Counted from the stretch's first letter, positions 53,250-63,218 are shown. The stretch is DNA of 64,000 bases from JABDEZ01 sp965276955 (GCA_965276955.1 CBDIBP010000022.1:24680-88679), one strand, 5' to 3'. The notes: generated from the sequence alone by a model not told the origin. Translations and numbers: made by a program.

Positions 53250-54773
53250 ATGAAGATAAAATCTTTCCTGGCAAAACCTTATGCGTCGCTGGTACACGGG
53301 CGTATCATAAAAAGCCGGACAACAGCCGTAGCAGACCAACAGGCCATAATGCAATATTTGGTAAAGCAAGCTACCCGCACGGCTTTTGGTATCGATCATA
53401 AGTTTGAGGATATTAAAACATACGAAGACTTTAAAGCTGCGATCCCTGTTCGCGATTACGAAGAATTCAAACCATATATAGAAGATATTAAAGCTGGTAA
53501 ACAGCACGTACTGTGGAAAGGTAGGCCCATTTATTTTGCTAAAACATCGGGCACTACAAGTGGGGTAAAATACATACCTATCAGTAAAGAATCTATCAAC
53601 AATCACATTGATACTGCGCGCAATACTTTGCTGTGCTATATGGCAGAAAGCGGTAACAGCAGCTTTGCTGATGGGAAGATGATATTCCTGTCTGGCTCGC
53701 CTACACTGGAAAGAGTAGGGGGTATACCCACAGGGCGCCTGAGCGGTATAGTGAACCACTATATACCCAGCTACCTGCGCCGCAACCAGCTGCCTGCCTA
53801 CGAGACCAACTGTATAGAAGACTGGGAGGAGAAGCTGGATAAGATAGTAAATGAGACCATAGCGGAAGATATGACACTGATAAGTGGCATACCCCCGTGG
53901 ATGCAAATGTATTTTGACTGGCTAGCCGCACGCAGCAATGGCAAAAAGATAAAAGAACTATTCCCTAACCTGCAGGTAATAGTACATGGAGGGGTGAACT
54001 TTGAGCCTTACAAGGCCAAGCTTATGGATAGCCTTGGTGGGGCGGTGGATATGATAGAGACCTTCCCGGCCTCGGAGGGCTTTTTTGCTTTCCAGGATAC
54101 GGTGAATGGGGAAGGCTTATTGTTGAATACCGACTCTGGTATCTTCTTTGAATTTATTCCGGTAAGCGACCTTGGTAAGGCAGCGCCTGAGCGCATTAGT
54201 TTGCAGGATGTGAAGGTGGGCGTTAACTACGCACTTATTGTGAGTACCAACGCCGGCCTTTGGGGGTATAATATAGGCGATACCGTACGGTTCGTAAGTA
54301 CTGAGCCATACCGTATAGTGGTAACGGGGCGCATTAAGCACTACATTTCTGCATTTGGAGAGCATGTGATAGCTGAAGAGGTAGAGCAAGCTCTTATAGC
54401 TGCTGCGAACGCACAGCGTGCGCATGTAGTAGAGTTTACTGTAGCGCCTAAAATAAACACAACCAGCGGATTGCCTTATCACGAATGGTTCGTGGAGTTT
54501 GAAACAGAGCCTGCAGACATTGCAGCCTTTTCAATTGCTGTAGATGATCACCTGCGCACTAAGAACATTTACTACAATGACCTGATAACGGGCAAGATAT
54601 TACAACCGTTAAAGATCAATGTGATGCAGAAAAATGCCTTTATACAATACATGAGGTCGGTAGGCCGCCTGGGCGGACAAAACAAAGTGCCCCGGCTCAG
54701 TAACGACCGTACTATTGCAGATGCTTTAGAAGGACTTGTGGTACACAAAGCAAGTGCAGCAGCGCATGAGTAA
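53250..54773 (+). CDS. GH3 auxin-responsive-promoter family protein
   Basis: A 507-residue acyl-adenylating protein of the GH3 family. The ATP-binding motif is AKTSGTTSGVKYIPIS (about residues 98-113), followed by motif 2 near GGVNFEPYK and motif 3 YNIGDTVRFV with the YISAFGEHV segment. Plant GH3 enzymes conjugate amino acids to acyl acids; bacterial members have unknown substrates. It is a single gene transcribed toward a shared terminator. Confidence 0.9.
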   Translation: MKIKSFLAKPYASLVHGRIIKSRTTAVADQQAIMQYLVKQATRTAFGIDHKFEDIKTYEDFKAAIPVRDYEEFKPYIEDIKAGKQHVLWKGRPIYFAKTSGTTSGVKYIPISKESINNHIDTARNTLLCYMAESGNSSFADGKMIFLSGSPTLERVGGIPTGRLSGIVNHYIPSYLRRNQLPAYETNCIEDWEEKLDKIVNETIAEDMTLISGIPPWMQMYFDWLAARSNGKKIKELFPNLQVIVHGGVNFEPYKAKLMDSLGGAVDMIETFPASEGFFAFQDTVNGEGLLLNTDSGIFFEFIPVSDLGKAAPERISLQDVKVGVNYALIVSTNAGLWGYNIGDTVRFVSTEPYRIVVTGRIKHYISAFGEHVIAEEVEQALIAAANAQRAHVVEFTVAPKINTTSGLPYHEWFVEFETEPADIAAFSIAVDDHLRTKNIYYNDLITGKILQPLKINVMQKNAFIQYMRSVGRLGGQNKVPRLSNDRTIADALEGLVVHKASAAAHE

Positions 54774-54827
54774 TGCTAACTGATTTTATTCCCGCTACAC
54801 AATTATCACATCAAAGACCGCCACATA

Positions 54828-54858
54828 AAAAATGCCCCGGGACCACCGGGGCATTTTT
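54828..54858. terminator. Terminator between the GH3-family gene and the next cargo gene
   Basis: A perfect 13-bp stem (54828-54840 with 54846-54858) with a 5-nt loop and A/T-rich outer arms, between convergent genes; it can work in both directions. Confidence 0.9.
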
Positions 54859-54876
54859 ATTAGAATGCTAATTGAT

Positions 54877-57135
54877 CTATTGATTCGACTTTACCAGTTT
54901 TTCTATTTTGATAGTATTGCCATTTGCATCAGCAACGCGTATCATGTAGATACCATCGGCAAGGCTTTGGATATTGATATCCTTAGCTGCAGCCTGGTTG
55001 ATAACTACTCTGCCGTCTATTGCAGTTAATGATACATTAACAGTAAATGGTGCAGTGATGTGAACTATTGATGTAGCCGGGTTAGGATAGATAGAAACAC
55101 TTTCTGGTGCTGGTACAGTACCTACAGCAACATCGCCCATAGCTTGTACTTGTGCGCTTGTGCCGGTGCATGTATTGTCGTCAATTACCGCTACAGAATA
55201 TAGGCCGGCCACGTGTGCTACATAGCTGGAATGGATAGCGCCAGGTATAAGTGTATTGCCTATATACCACTGGTAGCTGTGGAAGTACGGAGTGACAGTA
55301 AGTGTAAGATTATCTGCACCAACACTTATTACCGGGTTTGGCAATGGATGTACAATCACGTTAATGGCTGTGGAACCTGCGGTACAAGTATTATTAGAGA
55401 TAACAACCACAGAGTAACTACCGGAATCTAATGCAGTGTATAGCGGACTGGTAGCGCCAGGTATGATATTATCGTTCTTCAACCACTGGTAGCGGAGCGT
55501 AGTATCTGTGACATTTGAGTTAAGTAAGACACTGCCACCGCCACAGAATACTGTAGGACCGCTTGCAATGACAATGGGTGCCGGTATAGTAGTAACTATA
55601 AGTGAGGCAGAGGTAACGGAACAACCGTTATCACCTAACACAGAATAAGTACCTGCCCGGTATGCATTGTAAGATGCGGAGGTAACAGGCGGGTTAATAG
55701 GTACGCCATTGTACTGCCACCTGTATTTTTCACCTGTATCGCTGCTGGATGCTGTAAATGTAATGAAACCGCCAGAGCATAGGTACAGAGATTGTAAAGT
55801 GTTTATATTAACGAGGGCCGGACTGTTCTCCTGCAGTGGTGTAGGCAAGGAATAGCTGATACAGCTATTAGAGTCTATAAGTTGCAGGCGGTAGAAGCCT
55901 GTTTGGGTAGCAGGGAATGAGATGGTGGTATCGTTGCTGATATTGCCATAAGAGTTAGGCAAGCCTGTATTTATCTGCCACTGGTAGTGCACTTTATTTG
56001 CAGGGCCGGCAGGGGTAGCAAATGTGACCGGGCTGATGGCACATACTTTCGTAAGCACGGCAGGGGTGATGGTAGGTACGCCAGTGGGGTAGTTATAAAT
56101 AGTATCGATCCTCGACGTATCGGGGCAACCGTTGGATATGACGAAAGCATACGTACCAGGCAGGCTTACGGTATCGCGATTGGTGGTATCAGACGTAGGT
56201 GCGCCATTGTACAGCCAGCGATAAGTATATCCGTGGCCTACAGTATCGCCAATGAGGGCTACACTACCACCGGGACAAAACGTTTTGGGGCCGTGCGTGA
56301 ACAAACGGGCTCTTGGAGCAGGCTTTATGGTCAGTGCTACAGTATCGGAAGTAGCTATAGAACATGCGTTGGTAACCACTACATTGTAATGACCGGTATC
56401 GGTGGAATCAAAATGAGGAATGGTGAATGTAGGATTGTTAGCGCCATTGACGGGGGTGCCATTTTTTACCCATTGATAACTTAATGCATGGCCAAATGCG
56501 CTAACAGTTAAGGTAGCAGGCCCTTTCAGGCAAGCTGCAAGTGATTGTGGTTGAGTAGTAATATGTGTAGTGTCGAGAACGTTAATGTACATATCTACAA
56601 AATCGCCCCACAAGGTAGCTGTATAACAAGGATCTGTTCCAGGACCATAGGAATTTTGGTATTCGACCATTATCCTCATATAGTGTAGACCTGAACTTAT
56701 GGTAGATGGTATGGCAACCGGGAATTTATATATTCCACCTATCGATGGATAATTACTATAAATGTATTCTCCAGGGCTAGTAAAATATCCGTCATTATCC
56801 AGATCAATAAACACGGCTATTCCTACGTCACCATTTGTTGTTACCGTCATAGTATCAGTAGTGCCGCCACATAATTTCGCTGTATCGTTGTATACGCTGG
56901 TGTTTGTGCACGTAGTAGTAGTACTGACCGCCGCATTCACATTTGTAAACTGCACGTTAGTTATGGTCTCGTAAATACTACCACCTAAACCATTTGGGGC
57001 TGCACATGAACTTCCGAAGATAGGCTGACATTGTATACCAGGCAGCGTTTGTGCATGACCCACACTAAATGAGAAACAGGATAGGGCTAACAGAATACAT
57101 AGCCTGAAATGGCTTAACGTAAATTTTTTATTCAT
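54877..57135 (-). CDS. T9SS cargo: GEVED domain plus Ig-like modules, type A sorting domain
   Basis: A 752-residue secreted protein. Signal peptide 1-28 (ending GHA-Q). The N-terminal ~190 residues form a GEVED domain (VFIDLDNDGYFTSPGEYIY ... GLHYMRIMVEY), a fold found in Bacteroidota and Planctomycete secreted proteins. About six Ig-like modules follow (YQWVKNGTPV, YRWLYNGAP, YQWQIN, YRWQYNGVP, YQWLKNDNI, YQWYIGN). The C-terminus (VSIYPNPATSIVHITAP ... KLVKSNQ) is a type A sorting domain. Similar in plan to the gene at 6.0 kb. Confidence 0.9.
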   Translation of the reverse strand: MNKKFTLSHFRLCILLALSCFSFSVGHAQTLPGIQCQPIFGSSCAAPNGLGGSIYETITNVQFTNVNAAVSTTTTCTNTSVYNDTAKLCGGTTDTMTVTTNGDVGIAVFIDLDNDGYFTSPGEYIYSNYPSIGGIYKFPVAIPSTISSGLHYMRIMVEYQNSYGPGTDPCYTATLWGDFVDMYINVLDTTHITTQPQSLAACLKGPATLTVSAFGHALSYQWVKNGTPVNGANNPTFTIPHFDSTDTGHYNVVVTNACSIATSDTVALTIKPAPRARLFTHGPKTFCPGGSVALIGDTVGHGYTYRWLYNGAPTSDTTNRDTVSLPGTYAFVISNGCPDTSRIDTIYNYPTGVPTITPAVLTKVCAISPVTFATPAGPANKVHYQWQINTGLPNSYGNISNDTTISFPATQTGFYRLQLIDSNSCISYSLPTPLQENSPALVNINTLQSLYLCSGGFITFTASSSDTGEKYRWQYNGVPINPPVTSASYNAYRAGTYSVLGDNGCSVTSASLIVTTIPAPIVIASGPTVFCGGGSVLLNSNVTDTTLRYQWLKNDNIIPGATSPLYTALDSGSYSVVVISNNTCTAGSTAINVIVHPLPNPVISVGADNLTLTVTPYFHSYQWYIGNTLIPGAIHSSYVAHVAGLYSVAVIDDNTCTGTSAQVQAMGDVAVGTVPAPESVSIYPNPATSIVHITAPFTVNVSLTAIDGRVVINQAAAKDINIQSLADGIYMIRVADANGNTIKIEKLVKSNQ

Positions 57136-57378
57136 GATGCTTATTTTTTGATAAGTATGACAGGTAGCAATTTAAGAAGAATTTCACATTTGTCAAAACA
57201 TATAGGTTTTTTAATTTTGTTTTTGAATGCTGGGGCTTACTACTTTCTAACTAATAGGAATAGACGTGGAAAAGTGCACATAGGTTGGCAGTTCTCCTTT
57301 ATTTCTTAAAGTATGAAGTGTAAGCCTTGTTTCTTTCTATATTTTTGATAAATAGTTTCGCCTTTAAGCATCTGTACT

Positions 57379-57702
57379 ATGTATATAAAGAATCAAAGAT
57401 TTAGTGACGAAGAGACATTACTCGAAATGCTATTCGATTTTAGCCTGGGCAAGAGGTCGGCTTATGTAGAACAACTTGTTGCCGATATTGACAAAGAGCT
57501 TGCCGAGAATGAAAAGTACATTGAATACATGAAAACAATAACAGATGTGGATGACCGCGCAGAACTCTACGAAGAGGAGCGAGATATACGGCTGGCAGAG
57601 ATATTAATTGAAAAATTTAAACTGTTCGAGGTAAAAGACTCGTGCCTATATGGAGTAAATGATACTGAAAGGCAGTTATTGTTCGAGGTAGACCTTTATT
57701 GA
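57379..57702 (+). CDS. Small acidic protein of unknown function
   Basis: A 107-residue cytoplasmic protein, strongly acidic and helical (LGKRSAYVEQLVADIDKELA, DDRAELYEEERDIRLAEILI), with no signal peptide. No family is recognised. The length, good start region and lack of a better frame on either strand support a real gene, but the evidence is codon pattern only. It lies between the divergent T9SS cargo gene and an outer-membrane barrel gene. Confidence 0.6.
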   Translation: MYIKNQRFSDEETLLEMLFDFSLGKRSAYVEQLVADIDKELAENEKYIEYMKTITDVDDRAELYEEERDIRLAEILIEKFKLFEVKDSCLYGVNDTERQLLFEVDLY

Positions 57703-57805
57703 TATCATTAAGAACAGTGTCCTGGGTTTTCTGTATTAGCTATATATTTTATAGTTCTGACCAATAAAATCTTAGGGAGCACTACCTATCAGAACAAAAA
57801 ATACT

Positions 57806-57813
57806 TAGATTTG
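57806..57813 (+). promoter_or_regulatory. -7 box for the outer-membrane barrel gene
   Basis: TAGATTTG fits TAnnTTTG exactly and ends 29 nt before the ATG at 57843. It overlaps the TTG that begins the longer frame, supporting the ATG start. Confidence 0.45.
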
Positions 57814-57842
57814 ATTTGTATTCTCAAATCTGTCTTTATAAT

Positions 57843-58565
57843 ATGAGGTCAATATTACTTACTGCTATCGCATTTTTTACCATAGCCGGAAGCGCCCATG
57901 CACAATCATTTCCGCCCGATTATAAATTTGAGGCAGGCCTGAATGTGGGCACAAGTACGAACACCCTGCCCAATGGTACGCAGAAAGCCTATAAAGGCGC
58001 CGACAATGTATGGACCTCGGCCGCTTCTTTACGGCTACATGTCAACCTATCTAACTACTGGCAGGTGGGTGGCGAACTGGGTTATACCAGCTGGAGCACT
58101 ACCGGCCACTGGTCGCTGAACGATGCCCAGGGTAAAGCATTGCCCAGCCAGAAGGTGACCTTCAATATAGCTGACCCGGCCATCACCTTTGTGGCACAAG
58201 CAAACCGTATAGTACCATTCTTCAGCAAGTATAAAGAGTACAATAAAGCCAACTTTTATTATGGCGCTACGCTGGGTATAGTTTCTACCGTTAATGATGG
58301 TACATCTACCCAAAGCAACTATAACAATGCACCTGATCCTAAATTTGTTTATACCTCTAAGTATGACTACGGATATGGTATAGGCTATATAGTAGGTGCC
58401 CAAGTGGGTTATAGCTACTACATATCTGAACACCTGGGGGTAAATGTGGAAGGCGCTGCCCGCTATGCTGAAGTAGGTACCAACGATACCCGCTACAACC
58501 ACGGAAACTCCCGTTTCGATCTGTTCTATTTCCCAATTACTGTGGGTTTCAGAGCGCGCTTTTAA
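57843..58565 (+). CDS. Outer-membrane beta-barrel protein
   Basis: A 240-residue protein. The ATG at 57843 opens a signal peptide (MRSILLTAIAFFTIAGSAHA-Q). The mature part alternates amphipathic strands with Tyr and Gly and ends in FPITVGFRARF, a terminal Phe signature for barrel insertion. It belongs to the general OmpW/porin-like family of small barrels. Specific substrate unknown. It precedes a cluster of surface-protein genes. Confidence 0.8.
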   Translation: MRSILLTAIAFFTIAGSAHAQSFPPDYKFEAGLNVGTSTNTLPNGTQKAYKGADNVWTSAASLRLHVNLSNYWQVGGELGYTSWSTTGHWSLNDAQGKALPSQKVTFNIADPAITFVAQANRIVPFFSKYKEYNKANFYYGATLGIVSTVNDGTSTQSNYNNAPDPKFVYTSKYDYGYGIGYIVGAQVGYSYYISEHLGVNVEGAARYAEVGTNDTRYNHGNSRFDLFYFPITVGFRARF

Positions 58566-58661
58566 AAAAGAAAGTGCATTTTTTCAGATATTCTGCCAGG
58601 TAGCAGTGTTTCTAAAAAAGATTTTTATACTTTAGCTCAACAACAGGAAAAGAATTTAGTT

Positions 58662-59813
58662 ATGAATTATATAAAATTACTCTTTTTAATTGTATCTGTT
58701 ACCTGCGTGGAAGTAGCCCATGCGCAGGTCACTATACAGCCTGGTAGCACGGTCACAATGATGCAGGGTACAACCCTAACACTGGCGCAGGATATGGAGA
58801 TACAGTCTGGCGCTACCCTCAATACAGATGGTATCATCCAGCTGCAGGCGGGCAGCCTTTATGATAGTGGCACCGCAAATTTCACCAGCAATTCAAGGCT
58901 TGTTTTTAACGGTCCTGCCACTCAGAACATATACAACGCTGCACCACTTACATTGGCTACGCTGGTGCTGAACAACCTTACCGGCCTGGCGCCACAGGGC
59001 AGCATTACCATTGCAGACTCTATTGTATTGCAGAACGGCATCTACACAGCTACTGCAGCCAACCCACTGATATTTGCTACTACTGCAGCTAACCCTGCGG
59101 AGACCAATTACAGCCGCATTGCAGGTAGCGCATTCATGAGCCCACGTGCCATAGGTACTGCACCTCTTAATTTTCTGGGTTGTGGCATATCTTTCGGTGC
59201 TGATATAGGTAATGTATCTATACTACGCAACACCGGCAGCAGTGCCGTTGCGAATGTTGGTCCAGGGTACTCTATAGCAGCTAACTGGGTGGTACACAGC
59301 ACTAACGACCAGCTGACACCTAACCGCAACCTGAGCTTCTCCTGGCTGAGCGCGCTGGATAACGGCAGGGATGTGACCGCTATGTATCCATATGCAAGCG
59401 CTGCACCATTCACAACTTATACTTTGATAAATGATACAGCTACCGATGTATCTGCTACCGACCCACGTGTATACTTCAGGCCCAACATCAGCCAATTCGG
59501 CCGTATGTATACATTGTCTGATAACAAGCCTTTGGCTGTGAGCAATGTAATAGCGCCAGTTGTAAAGGTGGTTGGTTTCCCTAACCCTTTCAGCAACGAG
59601 CTGAACCTGAGCATTGCTAAAAACGATAACCAACCCGTACAAGTGCAAATGATAGATATGGCTGGCCATGTGGTACTTAACAACGCTTACAATGCTGGCA
59701 GCAATGCAGTGATAACTATACAGGATATAGCAAGATTGGCGGCTGGTAATTACCTGCTGCGTGTATACAACGACAATTTTGCCAAAACCCTTAAAGTAGT
59801 AAAAGCAAACTAA
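58662..59813 (+). CDS. T9SS cargo protein with type A sorting domain
   Basis: A 383-residue secreted protein. Signal peptide 1-21 (ending AHA-Q). The N-terminal part (about 25-130) has short parallel-beta-like repeats (GSTVTMMQGTTLTLAQ, GATLNTDGIIQLQAGSLYD), then a second beta-rich region, and a type A sorting domain (GFPNPFSNELNLSIAKND ... KTLKVVKAN). It may be a beta-helix surface protein. It lies 35 bp upstream of the tail-fibre-like protein gene and is probably in an operon with it. Confidence 0.85.
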   Translation: MNYIKLLFLIVSVTCVEVAHAQVTIQPGSTVTMMQGTTLTLAQDMEIQSGATLNTDGIIQLQAGSLYDSGTANFTSNSRLVFNGPATQNIYNAAPLTLATLVLNNLTGLAPQGSITIADSIVLQNGIYTATAANPLIFATTAANPAETNYSRIAGSAFMSPRAIGTAPLNFLGCGISFGADIGNVSILRNTGSSAVANVGPGYSIAANWVVHSTNDQLTPNRNLSFSWLSALDNGRDVTAMYPYASAAPFTTYTLINDTATDVSATDPRVYFRPNISQFGRMYTLSDNKPLAVSNVIAPVVKVVGFPNPFSNELNLSIAKNDNQPVQVQMIDMAGHVVLNNAYNAGSNAVITIQDIARLAAGNYLLRVYNDNFAKTLKVVKAN

Positions 59814-59848
59814 ACAATAACAACAAAATAAAACACACAATACATAAT

Positions 59849-61402
59849 ATGAAAAGGCAATATCTACTTCTCGTATCCTCTATGTTGTTTGCTGCCGGCG
59901 CCAGTGCGCAAGTGCAGTTGAACAAACAAATACAGATGACGGGTACTACTACCTTTGATAAAAGGATAACAGGCCTGGGCAATGTGCAGGATACTACCGA
60001 CGCTGTAAGTGTAGGACTGATACAAAAAAGCGGCCTTACCTATACTGCAGCTACAGGGGTAGCAGGCGCCTATGCTGTGTTCTTACCAGTAGCCCCTGCG
60101 GTTTATAGTGCAGGTCTTACGGTAACATTCAAGGCTAACGTTGCCAATACCGGTGCTGCTACCCTTAATGTGAACGGATTAGGTACAAGGCCAATAGTAA
60201 AGAACGGTGGCGTGGCACTGGCCGCTAATGATATAGCTGCAAACCAGATAGTAACTGTAGTATGCGATGGCGCTAATTTCCAGATGATAGGCCAGGTAGC
60301 GCTGCTAAGTGGTTTCAATGGTGGACTTTCAGGAGATGTATCGGGCACCCAGAACGCTACAGTGATAAACCCGAGCACTGTAACAAGCGCGAAACTGGTT
60401 GACCAGTCGGTTATCACCCAGAAAATTGCTGATAGCGCTGTAACAACTCAAAAATTAGCTACAGGTGCAGTGACCAATGCAAAACTTGGTGCATTATCAG
60501 TAGGAACATCAAACATTCAATTACAGTCTGTAACTACCCCGATAATAGCGGATACTAATGTAACTACAGTGAAACTGGCTAATGGTGCAGTGACCAATGC
60601 AAAGCTCGGTGCGTTATCAGTAGCTACTGCAAATATGCAGCTGCAATCTGTAACTACAGCGATAATAGCTGATACCAATGTAACTACAAGCAAACTGGCT
60701 AACAAGTCTGTAACTACTGCAAAGTATGCGGATAGCTCGATAACTGACGTTAAGATAACCAACGTTTCTTATTCAAAAATAATAGGTGCACCATCATCAT
60801 TACCGCCAAGTGGTATAGCTGGTGGCGACCTTGCAGGTACATATCCTAACCCCACCTTCTCTACATCATCTATAGCCGGTAACGATGTTATTAACACCAT
60901 CAATGCTGCAAATACGGCTACTATAAATGCTGCACGCCTGCCCGCTACAGTAACTACACAAGGCAATACCTTTAACGGTAACAGCCAGCTGGTGCAGTTG
61001 GGTGCAACTGGTAAGTTACCTGCGGTAGACGGTTCTGCACTTACTAATGTAAATACCACATTGCCGGTACAATATCTGGTGAACAGTACTTCATCTGTAG
61101 ATTTCAGCAGCTATACAACAGCACGTACCTTTGTAATAGACAGGCAAGCAACTGCAGTTCCAACATCGCTGAACGTTACATTACCTCCTGCTTCAAATTT
61201 CCCTTCAGGTTCTCATGTGGTTGTTACAGTGCTTAACAATACCAGCACTACACCTACTACGCTCAACCTTTTGGTATCTGGTGTTACACAGTGTATCACA
61301 TTCACCGGTAACTACAATGTAAGCACAAGCTTTACTGCAATAGGCACAGGCCTGTCATTCGGTTTCATCACCAATGGCTCCAGCTGGTACAGAATATTTT
61401 GA
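59849..61402 (+). CDS. Secreted tail-fibre-like repeat protein
   Basis: A 517-residue protein with a signal peptide (1-21, ending ASA-Q). Near residues 190-310 it has a 40-residue repeat (AVTTQKLATGAVTNAKLG ... IIADTNVTT) in two nearly identical copies and a third partial one. It also has a GGDLAGTYPNPTFSTSSI motif, typical of phage-tail-fibre-type stalks and bacterial surface fibres. No T9SS sorting domain is seen at the C-terminus (SFGFITNGSSWYRIF), so it may reach the surface differently or be partnered with the upstream cargo protein. Confidence 0.8.
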   Translation: MKRQYLLLVSSMLFAAGASAQVQLNKQIQMTGTTTFDKRITGLGNVQDTTDAVSVGLIQKSGLTYTAATGVAGAYAVFLPVAPAVYSAGLTVTFKANVANTGAATLNVNGLGTRPIVKNGGVALAANDIAANQIVTVVCDGANFQMIGQVALLSGFNGGLSGDVSGTQNATVINPSTVTSAKLVDQSVITQKIADSAVTTQKLATGAVTNAKLGALSVGTSNIQLQSVTTPIIADTNVTTVKLANGAVTNAKLGALSVATANMQLQSVTTAIIADTNVTTSKLANKSVTTAKYADSSITDVKITNVSYSKIIGAPSSLPPSGIAGGDLAGTYPNPTFSTSSIAGNDVINTINAANTATINAARLPATVTTQGNTFNGNSQLVQLGATGKLPAVDGSALTNVNTTLPVQYLVNSTSSVDFSSYTTARTFVIDRQATAVPTSLNVTLPPASNFPSGSHVVVTVLNNTSTTPTTLNLLVSGVTQCITFTGNYNVSTSFTAIGTGLSFGFITNGSSWYRIF

Positions 61403-61420
61403 TCATTAGCTACATTCTAT

Positions 61421-61450
61421 AGCAAAAGCGGCATTTATGCCGCTTTTGCT
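61421..61450 (+). terminator. Terminator after the tail-fibre-like gene
   Basis: A perfect 14-bp stem (61421-61434 with 61437-61450), 2-nt centre, followed by TTTTTATT. Confidence 0.88.
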
Positions 61451-61534
61451 TTTTATTATTGGTCATAAGTACGTGAGGCATCTCTTATTTTACTGTTTAC
61501 GTACATTTTAACACTTTTTCCATTTTACAGCCAT

Positions 61535-61542
61535 TATATTTG
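61535..61542 (+). promoter_or_regulatory. -7 box for the outer-membrane gene at 61.6 kb
   Basis: TATATTTG fits TAnnTTTG exactly and ends 17 nt before the ATG at 61560. Confidence 0.45.
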
Positions 61543-61559
61543 CGCACTAATTTTCCTTT

Positions 61560-62267
61560 ATGCATAAACGCTTTGCACTGCTGGCACTAATCATTCTTTG
61601 TTCCACCTTCACATTTGCCCAGGATGTGGATGCAGGCAATACCAATACAGTACCGGCCATAAAAAAACCATCGCGCGATTTTGTGATGCTGCAGTTCAAC
61701 TACAGTAACTGGGCATCTAAGCCTGCGGATGTAAAACCCAAAGGTTTTGGATATGGTTTCAATGGCTTTTTATGCTATGACTTCCCTATCAAGCATACCA
61801 ATCTTAGCTTTGCTGCGGGTTTGGGTGTTAAAGTAACGTCCATATACATGAACCAGCAGTACTTAAAGAATTCTGATACCGCCACAGGTGCTATTGCTAA
61901 ATTTGTAGATACAAATGCATACAAGCGTTATAAATTTGTAACTACCTACCTTACAGCTCCTTTTGAACTTAGATATTTTGGAAATAAGAACAACAGGAAC
62001 GCTGGTTTTAAGGCTGCCATTGGGGTGCAGGTGGGTACATTACTGGGTGCACATACCAAAGGTGTGCGCACCGTATCTGGTGTGACCATCAGGGATAAAG
62101 AAAACAGCAGCCGCTATGTAAGCCCATGGGATTTTGCTGGCACTGCGCGTATAGGCTACGGTAATTTTACACTCTTTGGTTCCTATAACATCACTACCGT
62201 TTTTAAAGAAAATCAAGGGCCTCCTATCACGCCTTTTGCTTTGGGCATCTGCCTTACAGGACTATAA
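61560..62267 (+). CDS. Outer-membrane beta-barrel protein
   Basis: A 235-residue protein. Signal peptide 1-20 (ending TFA-Q), then alternating strands (FVMLQFNYSNWASKP, FAAGLGVKVTSIYM, FTLFGSYNITTVF) and a C-terminal barrel strand (ITPFALGICLTGL). It belongs to the PorT/outer-membrane-beta-barrel type common in Bacteroidota, whose roles are diverse and mostly unknown. It is transcribed alone and followed by a shared terminator. Confidence 0.78.
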   Translation: MHKRFALLALIILCSTFTFAQDVDAGNTNTVPAIKKPSRDFVMLQFNYSNWASKPADVKPKGFGYGFNGFLCYDFPIKHTNLSFAAGLGVKVTSIYMNQQYLKNSDTATGAIAKFVDTNAYKRYKFVTTYLTAPFELRYFGNKNNRNAGFKAAIGVQVGTLLGAHTKGVRTVSGVTIRDKENSSRYVSPWDFAGTARIGYGNFTLFGSYNITTVFKENQGPPITPFALGICLTGL

Positions 62268-62281
62268 CAACTCATTTTGCT

Positions 62282-62315
62282 AAGCGGCAGGAATTATCAT
62301 TAATTCCTGCCGCTT
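62282..62315. terminator. Terminator between the barrel gene and rnz
   Basis: A perfect 15-bp stem (62282-62296 with 62301-62315) with a 4-nt loop is followed by TTATA, between convergent genes; it nearly touches the rnz stop codon at 62316. Confidence 0.85.
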
Positions 62316-63218
62316 TTATATTTCGTATTGTTTCCCTTCCTCACTTACTATCACGGATGGGAATATGGTTTCGGCTTCTTCTTTAAATGCTTCCAGGTCT
62401 TTGTATTTTGAAGAGAAATGGCCCAGCAGCAATTGTTTTGCGTTGGCCATAGCAGCTACAGTAGCTGCCTGCTTAGCAGTGCTGTGGTACCGTGCTGTAG
62501 CTTTAGCAGCATCCTCTTCAAGATAAGTACACTCATGGTAAATAGTATCTGCACCATATATTATCGGTAAGAATGACTCGGTAAATATGGTGTCGGCACA
62601 ATAGGCATATGTTCTTGGTGCCGGGCCTTTTGTGGTCACTACCTCATTCTTTATTAGTGTTCCGTCTTCCTTTTTATAGTCCTCACCACGTTTTAGCTGG
62701 TCATAAAACATACGGGGTATCTCCAGCTCCCGGCATTTTTCAGGCAGCAGCTTTCGGCCGCGGGTCTTGCTTTTTATCATAAAGCCATGGCAGGTAATGC
62801 GGTGCATAACCGGGAATGAGGTGACCGTAAAGTAGTCGGTATCGGTGAGCACTGCCCCATCATCCTGCAATGGATGAAAGTGAAAAGGGAAGGCCAATTG
62901 GGTATCGGCAGCATCCAGTATGGCCTGCAGTATCTGCATTAACTGTGGTGGCCCATATACGTGCAAGGGCGAAGTGCGCCCCAGCAAACTCATACTATTA
63001 ATAAGGCCAGGCAGGCCAAAATAATGATCGCCATGCATGTGGCTGATAAGTATATGGTGCAGGTTGCGCCATTTAAGGCCATAGCGCTGTAGTTGTATCT
63101 GCGTGCCTTCTCCGCAGTCTATAAGTATCAGCTCACCAGCTACCGATACTACCTGTGCGGTAGGGTGGCGGCCAAAGGCGGGTAGTGCCGAATTGTTTCC
63201 TAATATGGTAACGTTCAT
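62316..63218 (-). CDS. rnz: Ribonuclease Z
   Basis: A 300-residue zinc endonuclease that matures tRNA 3' ends. The metallo-beta-lactamase motif is SHMHGDHYFG with His60, His62, Asp64 and His65. Other ligands are in the HRITCHGFMI and YCADTIFTES segments, and His in LLGHFSSKY near the C-terminus. Short type. It lies 29 bp downstream of the STAS gene on the same strand, likely one operon. Confidence 0.95.
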   Translation of the reverse strand: MNVTILGNNSALPAFGRHPTAQVVSVAGELILIDCGEGTQIQLQRYGLKWRNLHHILISHMHGDHYFGLPGLINSMSLLGRTSPLHVYGPPQLMQILQAILDAADTQLAFPFHFHPLQDDGAVLTDTDYFTVTSFPVMHRITCHGFMIKSKTRGRKLLPEKCRELEIPRMFYDQLKRGEDYKKEDGTLIKNEVVTTKGPAPRTYAYCADTIFTESFLPIIYGADTIYHECTYLEEDAAKATARYHSTAKQAATVAAMANAKQLLLGHFSSKYKDLEAFKEEAETIFPSVIVSEEGKQYEI

